A DNA stretch of 64,000 nt from Bolinopsis microptera (Eukaryota > Ctenophora > Tentaculata > Lobata > Bolinopsidae), in assembly GCF_026151205.1 (NCBI RefSeq), contig NC_087082.1, positions 13,487,865 through 13,551,864 of the forward strand, read 5' to 3'. The notes under the pieces are model-generated. The model made no database searches. It was not told the DNA's origin and was given only the letters and a program-made list of their open reading frames with translations. The position numbers and the translations under genes were made by a program. This document shows, piece by piece, positions 1 to 12,100 of this stretch (position 1 is the stretch's first letter; each line of letters opens with the position of its first letter).

Positions 1-190
1 GCTCACAGGCCTACCCCATGTCTCGTGTAAACCCTAGGATTTAACATGCTCACAGGCTACGACGTCTCGTGTAACCCCAGGATTTAACACGCTCACAGGG
101 CTACCATGTCTCGTGTAGCTCTAGGACTCCAACACTTAACAAGACTCTAGCACGCTCACAGCTTCCACGGTCTCGTTTACCCTAGGATTT
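1..190. repeat. Tandem repeats at the outer end of the left palindrome arm
   Basis: Four degenerate units of roughly 45 bases occur, each built from GCTCACAGGCTAC, a block like GTCTCGTGTAACCC, then AGGATTTAAC. The same units occur in reverse complement at 4550-5360, outside the right arm of the large inverted repeat. The array is cut by the window start, so its full length is unknown. Confidence 0.85.
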
Positions 191-690
191 GGTTTTGGAA
201 CGGACACTCAAAACAACAATAGAGGAGCAGTCTACAATGACGTTGCATGAACATTACATACTCCTACGAGTTGCACGTAGGCAGGCCATGACCTCCCCTG
301 GAAGTCCCTGTCCTCTCCGTCGTATAACCCGGCGGGGTTGCACCAGGGGCGGTGGTAACCGAACTTCAGACTCTCGGAGTCTGTTGTCGATATCTTATGT
401 TTAATATATTCATGGTATATAATTTGGGAGTCTCTCTGGCAGCAGGAGTTGGAGAATGTGGAGGCAGTTTATAACAAATAAGCAGAAGTTTAGTCTTTGA
501 TTTTGGTAAATCGGCTACCATAAGTTAAATTCGGTATCAATTAAAATGTGGACAGTAAAATTCACCGGGAAGCAAGTTTAGGTCAAACATCAAAATAATC
601 TTTATACTAGGCGCACGTTGCAAGTGTATATACCAGACCAATATGGTTAAATTTCACGTATCAAATACATACAAAGTAATTAACAATGTC

Positions 691-807
691 TTGACCATTG
701 TTAATGATCGGGCCGGCGCGCGCTTACTTCGTAGCTCTTGCCAAACGTTTCGAGAAGAAAGCGGCGCGCGCTACTTCGAAGAAACTTTAACGAGTAACAT
801 CCGTCAA
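691..807. mobile_element. 117-bp MITE-like insertion with 9-bp target duplication
   Basis: Comparing the two palindrome arms shows this block in the left arm only. It is bounded by AACAATGTC at 682-690 and again at 808-816, while the right arm has a single AACAATGTC equivalent. The block starts TTGACCATTG and ends CATCCGTCAA, giving short imperfect terminal inverted repeats (TTGAC...GTCAA). Inside are two related GC-rich segments sharing GGCGCGCGCT followed by ACTTCG. The occupied and empty sites within one locus support insertion. A 9-base duplication fits Mutator-like or Merlin-like elements, but the family is not established. Confidence 0.75.
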
Positions 808-1178
808 AACAATGTCCGTCAATATAATAATACTTCACAACTTGGGGCATTAAATCTTTGTACATTTTTGTTTAATAATTCATAAACATTTTTCAAATGG
901 ATCACGCAACGTATGCAAAAAGTTTGAAAAATAAAAAGCGCGACTCACTAATAATATTTTTGTACCACGTTGTGACCCAAAGTTTGCTCTATCCAAAGCC
1001 CTTGCGCGGTGCGAGTATAGCGCGTGCCCGACTTATGAAAGCAAGCGCGCCCGCAGGCGGCGCGAAAGCACTTGTATCACGCGTTGCGACCCCCCACGGT
1101 CGTTTCACTATGGTGACTTGCTCTAACCAGAGCCCTCTCGCTTGCAGTTAGCGCGCGACCGCCGTAGCTGCAGTAGCT

Positions 1179-1211
1179 GCGTGACGCGCTTGTGAAACAA
1201 GCGCGTCACGC
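1179..1211. repeat. Perfect hairpin in the left arm
   Basis: Two 15-base arms, 1179-1193 and 1197-1211, are perfect reverse complements around the loop GAA. A second GC-rich hairpin lies at 1262-1281, with stem GCCGCGCA paired to TGCGCGGC. Counterparts of both occur in the right arm (3535-3640). They sit between two inverted copies of a block reading GCAAGCGAGAGGGCTCTGGT, near 1122-1150 and 1370-1395. Confidence 0.8.
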
Positions 1212-1679
1212 AGTACACGTATAACACATGGCTATGTGAAAATGGTGACGATACAGGGGGAGCCGCGCACTCGTGCGCGGCGGGCCATACAACATATGAC
1301 AACACATAGCCTGTGACTACGGCGTACTGCGTGACGCGCTTTATTACTTGGTTTCATGGCCGCGCGCTACTGCAAGCGAGAGGGCTCTGGTTAGAGCAAA
1401 CTTTTTGTAATAAATTTATCAAAATCAAAAATAAATCACGTATATGCCAAAAATTTGAAAAAACATTAACAGTGCAGCGCGTTTAGTATAATAGAGGAAA
1501 ACAAATTTTAGGAAAACAAATTTAAATTCTGGTATTTATTAATAACAATCAAACATATCATACATAAAAATAAAGCCGCGCGTTGGTTGACTGCCTTAGT
1601 AAGGTAAATATTTTAAGCTTGAAGGTGCCCTGCGCATTTAGCAAAACCTCATGTGGCGATCACATGATCACGAGGACTT

Positions 1680-2290
1680 TGTGAGCGCAAAGAGGGTGGA
1701 TATGTATCTCTTCGCCACAACTCATTGAGGGATGTGATAGCAGAGCTATTAGAAACCTGCTGGCTGTAAAGATGTTACCCACTGAACCTCTCCTCATTCC
1801 TGTCAACGGGAGAGAACTTCTGCAGGGGCCACAAAGCCAGAAGGAGCTAGATTAGATGTTAGTGCTAGGAGTGTATGGAACTCATTGGAAAGGGCATTTT
1901 TAGATGTAAGAGTATTTCATGCTCAAGCTCCTTCCAATAAGGGCTTTGGATCTCCAACCCATATGTACAATACTCACGAGAGACAGAAAAAGAATTTATA
2001 CAATAAAAGGGATTGTAAAAGTGGACCATGGGACGTTTACACCGATAGTCCTATTATATCAACCACGGGGGGGTATGGGAAGGGAAGCTAATAAGTTCTT
2101 CAAGGAAATTAGCGGATAAACTTTCTTAGGAAATCAGGCCAACGGTATAGTGAGGCAATGACATTTATTAGGAAGAGAGTAAGATTTGACCTATTGAGAA
2201 CAACAGTCTAGTATAGCTCTTAGAGGAGAGAGGGTTAAAAAGTAGTAGTGCAGTAAAAATAGCAGAATTAGGTATAAATTTGGAGCCAGT
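1680..2290 (+). pseudogene. Decayed transposon-associated domain, left arm copy
   Basis: Read across frames, this region encodes a domain with LLIPVNG, then ARLDVSARSVWNSL, FLDVRVFHAQAPSNKG, a KKNLYNKR-like basic stretch, GTFTPIV, GGMGREANKFF and a tail like RKRVRFDLLRTTV. I recognise this pattern from uncharacterised proteins that recur in cnidarian and other invertebrate genomes beside mobile elements. The D and DVRV residues resemble a restriction-nuclease-type fold, but that is recollection and inference. Several one- or two-base frameshifts break it, so it is not functional here. It points toward the palindrome centre and is mirrored by the right-arm copy. Confidence 0.55.
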
Positions 2291-2559
2291 TCTTTTAAAA
2301 CTGGCTTACTTATACTACTTAAAGGGTGTTTATAAATTTTTATTTAGTGTTCTACTGAATTTATATTGAATTTTATATAGGGTAATTATTCAAACAATAT
2401 ACACATAATATAATAATTACCCTATATAAAAATTCAATATAAATTCATTAGAACACTAAATAAAATTTATAAACACCCTTTAAGATTACGTATAAGCAAG
2501 CCAGTTTTAGAAGAACTGGCTCCAAATTTTATACCTAAATTCTGCTATTTTTACTGCAC

Positions 2560-3140
2560 TACTACTTTTTAACCCTCTCTCTCCTCTAAGAGCTATGACT
2601 AGACTGTTGTTCTCAATAGGTCAAATCTTACTCTCTTCCTAATAAATGTCATTGCCTCACTATACCGTTGGCCTGATTTCCTAGAAAGTTTATTCCGCTA
2701 ATTTCTTGAAGAACTTATTAGCTTCCCTTCCCATACCCCCCGTGGTTGAATATAATAGGGGACTATCGGTGTAAACGTCCATGTTCCACTTTTACAATCC
2801 TTTTATTGTATAAATTTCTTTTTCTGTCTCTCGTGAGTATTGTACTTAGTGGGTTGGAGATCCAAAAGCCTTATTGGAAGGGAGCTTGAGCATGAAATAC
2901 TCTTACATCTAAAAATGCCCTTTCCAATGAGTTCCATACACTCCTAGCACTAACATCTAATCTAGCTCCATCTGCTTTGTTGGCCCCTGCAGGGAAGTTC
3001 TCTCCGTTGACAGGAATGAGGAGAGGTTCAGTGGTAACATCTTTACAGCCAGCAGTTTCTAATAGCTCTGCTATCACATCCCTCATGAGTTGTGGCGAAG
3101 GATGATACATATCCACCCCTTTTGCGCTCACAAGTCCTCG
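2560..3140 (-). pseudogene. Decayed transposon-associated domain, right arm copy
   Basis: This is the mirror image of the left-arm copy, read on the minus strand and converging on the palindrome centre. An open stretch from 3131 to 2871 reads through HPSPQLMRDVIAELL, TTEPLLIPVNGENF, ADGARLDVSARSVW and FLDVRVFHAQAP before a frameshift. The rest of the domain (GTFTPIV-like, GGMG, RFDLLRTTV-like) follows in other frames toward 2560. This copy keeps a longer intact reading frame than the left one. Upstream of it lies GC-rich palindromic DNA with no further coding signal. Confidence 0.55.
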
Positions 3141-4549
3141 TGATCATGTGATCGCCACATGAGGTTTTGTAAATGCGCAGGGCACCTTCAAGCTTAAAAG
3201 TATTTACCTTACTTAAGGCATTCAACCAACGCGCGGCTTTATTTTTATGATATGATATGTTTTGATTGTTATTAATAAATACCAGAATTTAAATTTGTTT
3301 CCTAAAATTTGTTTTCCTCTATTATACTAAACGCGCTGCACTGTTAATGTTTTATCAAATTTTTGGCATATACGTGATTTATTTTTTGATTTTGATAAAT
3401 TTATTACAAAAAGTTTTGCTCTAACCAGAGCCCTCTCGCTTGCAGTAGGCGCGCGGCCATGAAACAAGTAATATAAGGCGCGTCACGCAGTACGCGTAGT
3501 CACATGGCTATGTGTTGTCATATGTTGTATGGCCCGCCGCGCACGAGTGCGCGGCTCCCCCTGTATCGGTCACCATTTTCACATAGCCATGTGTATACGT
3601 GTACTGCGTGACGCGCTTGTTTCACAACGGCGTCACGCAGCTACTGCAGCTACGGCATGGTCGCGCGCTACTGCAAGCGAGAGGGCTTCTGGTTAGAGCA
3701 AGTCACCATAGTGAAACGACCATGGGGTCGCAACGTGATACAAGTGCTTTTGCGCGCCGCTGCGGGCGCGCTTGTCCCACAAGTCGGGCACGCGCTACTG
3801 CAAGCGCAAGGGCTCTGGATAGAGCAAACTTTGGGTCACAACGTGGTACAAAAATATTCTTAGTGAGTCGCGCTTTTTATTTTTCAAACTTTTTGCATAC
3901 GTTGCGTGATCCATTTTAAAAATTTTATGGATTTATTTAACAAAAATGTACAAAAATTTATGCCAAGTTGTGAAGTATTATTATATTGACGGACATTGTT
4001 ACTTACTTTGTATGTATTTGATACGTGAAATTAACCATATTGGTCTATTACATACACTTGCAATGTGCGCTAGTATAAAGGTTATTTTGATGTTTGACCT
4101 AAACTTGCTTCCCGGTGAATTTTACTGTCCACATTTTAATTTGATACCTAATTTAACTCATGGTACCGATTTACCAAAATCAAAGACTAAATTTCTGAGC
4201 CAGCTTATAAGTTATACACTTTTTCTATAGATTGGTCGGCGTCGACAGTAAGCCTTCCTTACGGTGGCTTTCACAACGCGTCCACATTCTCCAACTCCTG
4301 CTGCCGGAGAGAGAGACTCCCAAATTATATACCATGAATATATTAAACATAGATATCGACAACAGACTCCGAGAGTCTTGAAGTTCGGTTACCACCGCCC
4401 CTGGTGCAACCCCGCCGGGTTAACGACGGAGAGACAGGGACTTCCAGGGGAGGTCATGGCCTGCTACGTACAACTCGTAGGAGTATGTAATTTTCCTGCA
4501 ACGTCACTGTAGACTGCTCCTCTATTGTTGTTTTGAGTGTCCGATCCAA

Positions 4550-5360
4550 AACCAAATCGTAGGGTACACGAGACGTGGAAGCCTGTGAGCGTGCTAGAGT
4601 CTGTTAAGTGTTAGAGTCCTAGAGTTACACCAGACATGGTAGCCTGTGAGCGTGTTAAATCCTGGGGTTACACGAGACGTCGTAGCCTGTGAGCATGTTA
4701 AATCCTAGGGTTACACGAGACATGGTAGCCTGTGAGCGTCTAGACCGCTCTTCTATTGTTGTTTAGAGTGTCCAATCCAAAACCAAAACCTAGGGCCAGG
4801 TTACACGAGGCGTGGTAGCCTGTGAACGTGTAAGATCCTGGGGTTACAGAAGACATGGTAGCCTGTGAGCGTCTAGACCGCTCTTCTATTGTTGTTTTGA
4901 GTGTCCAATCCAAAACCAAAACCTAGGGCCAGGTTACACGAGGCGTGGTAGCCTGTGAACGTGTAAGATCCTGGGGTTACACAAGACATGGTAGCCTGTG
5001 AGCGTGTAACCGCTCCTCTATCGTTATTTTGAGTGTCCGATCCTAAACCAAATCCTAGGGTACACGAGACGTGGAAGCCTGTGAGTGTGTTAGAGTCTGT
5101 TAAGTGTTCTAAGAGTCCTAGGGTTACACAAGACGTGGTAGCCTGTGAGCGCGTTAAATCCTAGGGTTACACGAGACGTGGTAGCCTGTGAGCGTGTTAA
5201 ATCCTGGGGTTACACGCAGACGTGGTAGTCTGTGAACGTGTCGAATCCTGGGGCTACACGAGACGTGGAAGCCTGTGAGAGTGTTAGAGTCTGTTAAGTG
5301 TTAGAGTCCTAGGGTTACAAGAGACTTGGTAGCCTGTGAGCGTGTAGAGCGCTCCTCTAT
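4550..5360. repeat. Tandem repeats with higher-order structure
   Basis: Many units near 44 bases share GGTTACACGAGACGTGGTAG, CCTGTGAGCGTGT and TAAATCCTAGG. A longer block starting TCTAGACCGCTCTTCTATTG occurs at about 4739 and again at 4862, giving a unit near 123 bases that contains two short repeats plus a spacer. The spacer (TTTTGAGTGTCCGATCC...CCAAATC) also recurs near 4530 and 5025. It is the reverse complement of the array at the left edge of the window. Confidence 0.85.
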
Positions 5361-5379
5361 CGTTGAGCCACTCATCCCA

Positions 5380-5745
5380 GGTTTGGTGAGGTGTTTCGTG
5401 GGGCATGTTATACACTTAATTATGGAAGAACTACCACTTGAGATTAAGAATTGTACAACATTGGAATCTTTTAAAGTGTATCTGAAAAACATGCTAATAA
5501 TATCGTATCTTAATATTTTTCAATCCTAGTTTTCCCTAATTGGTTCAACTGGAAAATGCATATACATTATCGTTTATTTAGTGTATCAAGTCTAATCACC
5601 CTTATCTGGTTTAGAATATAATGTGGGTTGCTTTTTCAGGTTTTATTGTATCCTAAACTGTTTTCGTGGCACACTTGTGCATTTTAAGTTGTTGTGCCAC
5701 TAATATAAAAGTTTAAGTTATTATTATTATTACTTATCACTGATT
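5380..5745 (+). mobile_element. LINE 3-prime end relic
   Basis: A stretch reading EELPLEIKNCTTLESFK followed by VYLKNML (about 5423-5493) matches the usual C-terminal end of CR1/L2/Jockey-type reverse transcriptases, where a WNSLP-like motif is followed by SFKxxLKxxL. The downstream DNA is AT-rich and ends in a TTATTATTATTATTA tract near 5718-5735, which resembles a short-repeat LINE tail. Everything upstream of this tail is missing, so this is a heavily 5-prime truncated copy. Confidence 0.5.
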
Positions 5746-5769
5746 AAAAGTATTGTGTGCGCTAATAAA

Positions 5770-6078
5770 TATTTTGAAGGGTACCATCAAATATACGGGT
5801 AAGGTCCTTCCTCATTTAACTTTGAATCACGGTTATTTTTATAATTTGGCTGAGTTGACTGGACAACATTGCATAAGAATCCCTACCAGGTGAAGGTAAA
5901 ATGAAAATGTGCCACAGATAAACTGCACGTGATTACCCCTAACTTTTACCCTGGCCTGTCGACCAGCCATGGCATATAAGATGTGTAGCATGTATAAAAA
6001 TCATACCATGATTATGATATTAAATCTAGGATTTGGACCCTGGACCTAACCATTCGGCCACCTATCCCTAAGTAACTA
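5770..6078 (-). mobile_element. Candidate tRNA-derived SINE
   Basis: On the minus strand from 6078, GGTGGCCGAATGGTTAGG resembles the A box of a Ser/Leu-type tRNA, and about 20 bases later GGGTCCAAATCC resembles a B box. The segment downstream on that strand (to about 5770) has no open frame and would be the SINE body. I cannot identify a matching second copy in this window, so the boundaries are guesses. The segment lies just upstream of the first CCDC115 exon. Confidence 0.4.
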
Positions 6079-6129
6079 TCTCATCTAATCAGCAATCACG
6101 TAACTAGTCCTGATTCATCATAGGAAACT

Positions 6130-9100
6130 ATGAATCCCACAGTGACAGATGCAGATGTTTTTAAAGTGCTTGACAAGATTTCAGACTATGAACAGCTGCT
6201 CATTGAATTGTGTGCTGTCATTCAAGATGGACATATCCTACTATCGAGAGCACAATATGATTCAGGTATGTTTATTAAATATTCCTCAATTTCCTTTCAT
6301 TGAGACACAACTCAATCTGTCCTCCAATATCCAAGCCCATATGCTTCAATAATTAAGTCATAGCACGAGTTAGTGTTCAATCTTAAAATTAACACCATCG
6401 ATTGGCTTTGTGTGAGCATAGATTGTTTTGATCATGATTATGAAATCTTAAAAATTCTGGTCTGTGAAGATCATTTGTTTAATCAATCTGTCAATAGCTG
6501 ATCTAACAATATAACTATGTTCTGACACTGACAATTTCAGGTTGCAGTTCGATGAACTCCACATATCTACCAGAACCAGGAGTACACGAGATTACTCCCA
6601 CCTCATTCCTTGATGTAACTGAAAATGAGAGGTTTTCATTGGTCACAACTAAACCAGATCCCAAGTCAGGAATTAGGAAAAGGAAGAAAGTTGGTAAAGA
6701 ATGTGAGAAGGAGAAGACAGAAGAGACCTCTAAAGGTACTTATTTTTTACTGAATTTAACTCTCACTGCATGTAATACATTTTTGTTTTTCCTGGAGGAA
6801 TGGGAAAAAAACAACTAAAGTTTCTCAATTTCGTTCTAAATAGCAAATTACACATTTCCACTTATCAGCCTAGAAAACCAATAAATGTTGAAGTTGACAT
6901 AATCTAAGATTAGGTCTATTGCTCAAGAAAATAACACCCCTTTGAATCGGAATGTACGAATTCTTAAGACTCTACGAAGATAACTTTTCTCACAATATTT
7001 GTTCTCAGAAGGACTTCTAAAACGACCCCTATAAGTAAAATTACCTCCAAGCACCCTATCAATATAAAAGCCTCCTGTTGATAACTCAAATAATGTAACA
7101 CAACAATAGAAAAATAACTTCCTACACTCATACCGTTTGTTACCATGGTCAATGGTGTAGAACAGACCAGATGATACGGACCTGTCTTTGGCTCCCATCC
7201 CCCTGCCTTAGCTTTGATTGCTACCATTTCTCCCAGTATTCCTCCACAACCTATCAATATAAAAGCACTGTACGCTATGCGGACATTATCATGAAGTGAC
7301 CCTACTGTCTGTCCAGGGAAAAGTAGCCATAATCCGAGCAATCAGACCTGAAATACAAATCAACTGAGGAGAGGAGAAGACTAGATCTTCAGCTGCAAGA
7401 GGAGACCAGACATCATGGAGCCAGCTGCTATAGCCAGAGTTAGAAACATCACATATTTACTTCACCTTGTGAGACTGAGGTTCCTGCCACTTCTGTTAGA
7501 CAAGGAGACACTATTGACATTGAGTAACCCCCGATACCATCCTCTAGAAAAGTAACTATCATGAGGAACATTATATATAAACAAAAGTTCTAAGAAACAG
7601 ATAGTAAACAAAGTAAACATTTCTGTCCCCTAATCTTTCTCAAACAAAAGTCATGCAATTTGCATACTTCTCCATTTAACTCTATTCTGAGCAATTAACG
7701 TTAAATAGTTCAAATCACATAAATTATTTAACGATAATTTTCGGACACTAAGGTCGTGTAGAATCAGTGAGAAAAGGTTTGACTGCGGTCTTCCACGCCG
7801 CCCTTGAAGCTGTAAGGTGTTGACAGCAAAAACAAGCGACGAATAGGCAGGGCCATCTGTAGGCCCACGCAGTACATGTCCGAGCATCCTCCACCGACTA
7901 CGAGCCACTTTAGCTGACAATGGTTCGCTATTGCAGCGTTTATACAAGTTCTTGTTGGAGATGATGTGAGGGTATTTGTAATTCAAAATTGATCGCAGAT
8001 GACGTCTGTGAGCAATATCTAGTTTTTTCAATACTGATTTAGGGGCAGCCCAGCAAGATGAATTGTACATTAAAACGGATACTACCAGAGCCTCATACAA
8101 CAGAAGCCTCTTGCTCAGAGGGATCTTATGGTTCCAAGCTTTCTTGTATTTGTTAAACGCGGCATATCCCAGACATATCCTTCTAGAGATGTCCTCCTTA
8201 CTACAAAGCATGGAGCCAAGCGTGATACTCTTTCTCCAGAGCTCGTTCCCTGCAATTGGCTTACCCTGATCGTCTTTAGCTCCCTTTTCAGCTAAGTACA
8301 CATGAGTGAAATCAGTTTTGTCTTCGTTAACGAAGAGATTCCAATCTTTAAGGACTTCTGTTGCAATAGGCAACAGCTCCCTCAGATTGTCTTCATCTTC
8401 ATCATTGAAGTCGATATCATCAGCATACTCACTGTCAAGTGGAAGACCAATATCGGTGATAGGTGGGTTAGGCCTATTCGTTGCAGTTTCAAGCCTGTTA
8501 CGGAGGTCACGCAAGGCACCCGCTAAGACAAGTGTGAACAAGCATCCAGACAGACAGTCACCTTGGAATGCACCGAGAAAACTCTGGAATTCAGCAGACA
8601 GTGTACCGTTGATGTTGACTTTGAGCTTGGTGTTGGAAAGCAAAAGTCTTACCAAACGGACTTCGTCATCATCACAGCCACACTCAACAAGAAGATCGAG
8701 GATGGTAGATCGTCGTATAGTGTCAAAGGCACTAGACATGTCGATCCCCATGCGATGGTATTCCCACCTCTTCCTCTGGACAACTGATAACATCACACGC
8801 TGGCACCATACAATGTCAGCACATGATCTACCCTGCTTGTAAGCACATTGCCATGGACCAGTGAAGGCATTGACTTTATTCTCAATTCTCTTCAAGGTTG
8901 CCATTGAAAGAATCTTTCTAACAGCATTTGAGAGAGTGAGGGGTCGTAGATTCTTCACTGGACCAATGGGCTTATTTGGCTTCTGTAAGGGGGTAATGTT
9001 TGCTTGTCCAATGGGGTCAAGGTAGGAATTGGTCTCGAAGCTTCTATTGATAATGTCTGCAAAACGTCTGTGTACTGATCCAGTAGAATACTTGAGAAGC

Positions 9101-12100
9101 TCATTAGGAATCCCATCTGGGCCGTTAGCTCGACCATTTTTGAGACTTCTAGCAGCTGATCCGATTTCTTCACTAGTGAATGGCTTAACTAGTGGGCGAG
9201 GAGGTCCTACAAAAGGTTCTAAAGGTGCTTCATCACGAGTAAGTTGTTGCTCAAGGTACTTAGCAACTACGGCAGCTTTACCAGTGTCTGTTGCAATATT
9301 GCACCCTTGCTCATCATGAACACCAATACTAGAAGGGGCTTTACTTTTAGGTAAGTTCAGGGTTCGAACAGCTTCAAACATTTTCTTACTATCTGTTGTT
9401 GAACTGATGGTATTACAGATAGCATCAGCAGCAGCTGATCGTATGTTAGAAAGTCTCTGCTTGATCTGATTGGTGAGGCAGTTAATAGATGATCTAAGTG
9501 AGGTTCTGTCTAAAGACTGGTTATCATTAAGCTGCTGTCTCAACAAGTAACGCTGGCTAGATAAGTTTTTCACCTCATCATCGTCGCTGCGATTACGTTT
9601 CCTGTGTCTGATGACACCAAGTGACGATTTTGCAGCATCCTTTATGGACTCAAGTAAGCCATTCAAGTCTGAATTTGGATCCAGAGCAGAAACAGTGTTA
9701 CTTAAGTTATCATCTAAGGATTGACGATATTTCACCTGAATGGTGGGGTTCGAGGTGAGTTCAGAGGTGTTGAACTTTAAGGATGACTTGGAGTGGCGTT
9801 TATAGCACAGACAGATGTCCTTAAAATCTACTCTAGTGACAACAAATCTGTGATCAGAGTATGTCAAGGTGCCTGCATAAGATCTAGAATCTTGTAGCAT
9901 TGGCTTCGACCTACTTCGACACAGGATGAAATCGATCTGAGAATAGACCGGGATCGTCTTTTTACTATTTCGCCCGGCACTCCAGTCCTTCCTCCAGCCA
10001 GTGTAGGTGGTCGTATGTCGGGCAGGATGATAAAAACCAGTGTTGGAGGCAAAGAGGTCAAATTCTGATAACAAGTCTAACAAGTTTTCTCCCATATCGT
10101 TGCGCAAACCCATACCATGTTTACCCATGAAACGACCAAAACCAAAGTCCTTATCTGAAGCAGTCATTTTTCCCAACTTTGAATTAAAATCTCCCAAAAC
10201 AAATATCTCAACATTAGCAGGGACGTTTAGAGCGTCCCTAACTTGGCCATAAAAATTAATCAACAGTTGTTGATCATTTTCTGCAAGTTTCTTGTGTGGC
10301 CCATATACATTGACCACCCTACATTTGATAAATTTTCCAGATTTTGTAGGGAGTTCTAGGTCCAAAAAGCTTACTCGATCACTGATACTGTTCCAGCATA
10401 CCACATAGTCAATAAATCGGGGACTGATAACAAAACCGAGTCCATAGTGCCGGCCATTTTTCTGCTCAAACAATAAGAGTTTGTATCCGTTGCTAAGACT
10501 GCAAGAATCCGGTTTTACAACCTTAGTCTCCTGAATAGCGCAGATATCTATGCCGTACCGTAGACAATCGGTACCCAGTTGCTCCCGTTTACTGTGGATG
10601 TCGTCTGGATCATCACAAGAACCGAGGCCACGTATGTTAAAGGTGGCGAAGCTGATGAGGAGTGTAGCAAACAGGGATCGTCCTGCAGCTGAGGTAAACA
10701 TTACGGAGGGCGATGTTGTCGTCTCTCCGCCGCTGGCGTTACCCATACGGTTCCCAAAAAGGAACATTATAGTGGGTGTTAAATCACACACTGAGCCTTG
10801 CTTCTTCTCTCCCATACCGCTTTCATTTTCACATTAAATGTTGAAACCAGCTTCTGTTGACAAAGTTAAGAAATCCTCTCCAACGTTTTGTGAAAGCAGG
10901 GAATTCTCTCTACAAGGCAGCATTACAAGGCAGCATTACAAGGTTGAAAATAAGAATACCTGCTCACATAGTGCTGGCTACCAAAAAGGTGATTATAGTC
11001 CAATTCTCAAAATACTGATAAGACACTAGCTATAGCTGTTCCCGAGTAACAACCCCCGTTAATAACACCTAGAACCAGCATGAACTTCTCTTGGAACCAC
11101 ACATTACATCCCTCAACTACCATCTTCATACCACTTAGATTAGTAGCTTCTTGTAGTAGTCTGAATATCAGCATGATAGACATGGAGACAAGCCCTGCCA
11201 TGCCAATACCAGAGCAGTAGGTTGTAGCTAGACACAGCATGAGACAGCTGATACCTTTCAGATCAAATCCACATTTCTCTCTTAAGTAGTGGGTCGTATC
11301 AAAGGGACCTGCTATGATGTATCCCGGACCTACGAACAGGCCAAAGAATCCAATGAGGAGTCCTGGAATTCCTGAAATAGCATAGCAGTTATGAAACTAT
11401 GAAATCGAATAAAAAGCCAATTATTAAAGAGAATTAGATCTCAGTTACAGTTTTTAAAGTTATTTCAGCGCCATTTTCTGACACGTCTAATTGTCTTTAA
11501 CATTCTAATCAGCAGCTTAAATCTCTGTGTCAGGCAAGTGTTTCTTGGATATAATTACAACTTGATCACATAGAACAGATATTAGTTTAAAGTTACCCCG
11601 TTCTTTTAGGGCACCAATTTAGAATGAAGCTGATCCAAACGAACCAGTAAGATACAGGATCGTCTGCAGATACAATGCTTTGAAAACAGCAACTGCTCAA
11701 ATTTAAGAGAATGTAAAAATCGGCGAACTCATTCCAAAAAAGGTTAACAACTTTAAGCCTTAAGAATCAATTTAACTGCATAGCTGATAAACAAGCTGGA
11801 TAGGTTAAATTGGCTGAAATAACAAGTTAACTAGAATAATCCATGAAATGGGTTGTTAGCAATCATAAAGTTGCCGTGAAATTATGATAAAATGACAGCT
11901 GTATTTTGGCATATCACAAGTTTTATAGTAAATTTAATTATAATACCGATCAAATTTTATTATAGCTACAGGCAGCACATGGTAGAATCTTCGTAGTGCA
12001 GATTGACATTTTTAAAATAAATAGCACACTTATACCGTAATTACAACGTAATATATATATTTTTTTTTTTTTTTTTTTTTTTTTGGGAACCAGCTTTGTT

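Larger units (their letters stand above)
1..4800. repeat. Giant inverted repeat (two arms of about 2.4 kb)
   Basis: The sequence from the left edge to 2390 is matched in reverse complement by 2412 to about 4800, with a 21-base spacer at 2391-2411. Examples of matched pairs are 540-690 with 3985-4145, 1365-1400 with 3420-3450, and 2281-2390 with 2412-2520. The arms differ by scattered substitutions, small indels and one 126-base net insertion in the left arm, so they are not identical copies. The arms also contain smaller GC-rich palindromes. The left arm is cut by the window edge. It may be a tail-to-tail inverted duplication of a mobile element. An assembly or read-level foldback artefact must also be considered. 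Confidence 0.9.
6960..11371 (-). pseudogene. Antisense multi-pass membrane protein fragment in CCDC115 intron 2
   Basis: A minus-strand exon begins after an acceptor at 11372 and reads IPGLLIGFFGLFVGPGYI, DTTHYLREKCGFDLKG, several hydrophobic helices and VLGVINGGCYSGTAIAS to about 11010. Further hydrophobic exon-like pieces lie at about 7490-7390 (FLTLAIAAGSMMSGLLL), 7310-7200 (YSAFILIGCGGILGEMV) and 7150-6964. The last two repeat a FILIGC block, suggesting a local duplication. The pattern looks like a transporter of major-facilitator type, but I cannot name the family. A full LINE lies between the exon groups in the same direction. I found no start exon and cannot join all pieces in frame, so it is a partial or decayed gene. 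Confidence 0.5.

Noticed and set aside
1-5360. CRISPR-like array
   Set aside because: Units are contiguous and degenerate, without unique spacers, and the window is clearly from an animal genome.
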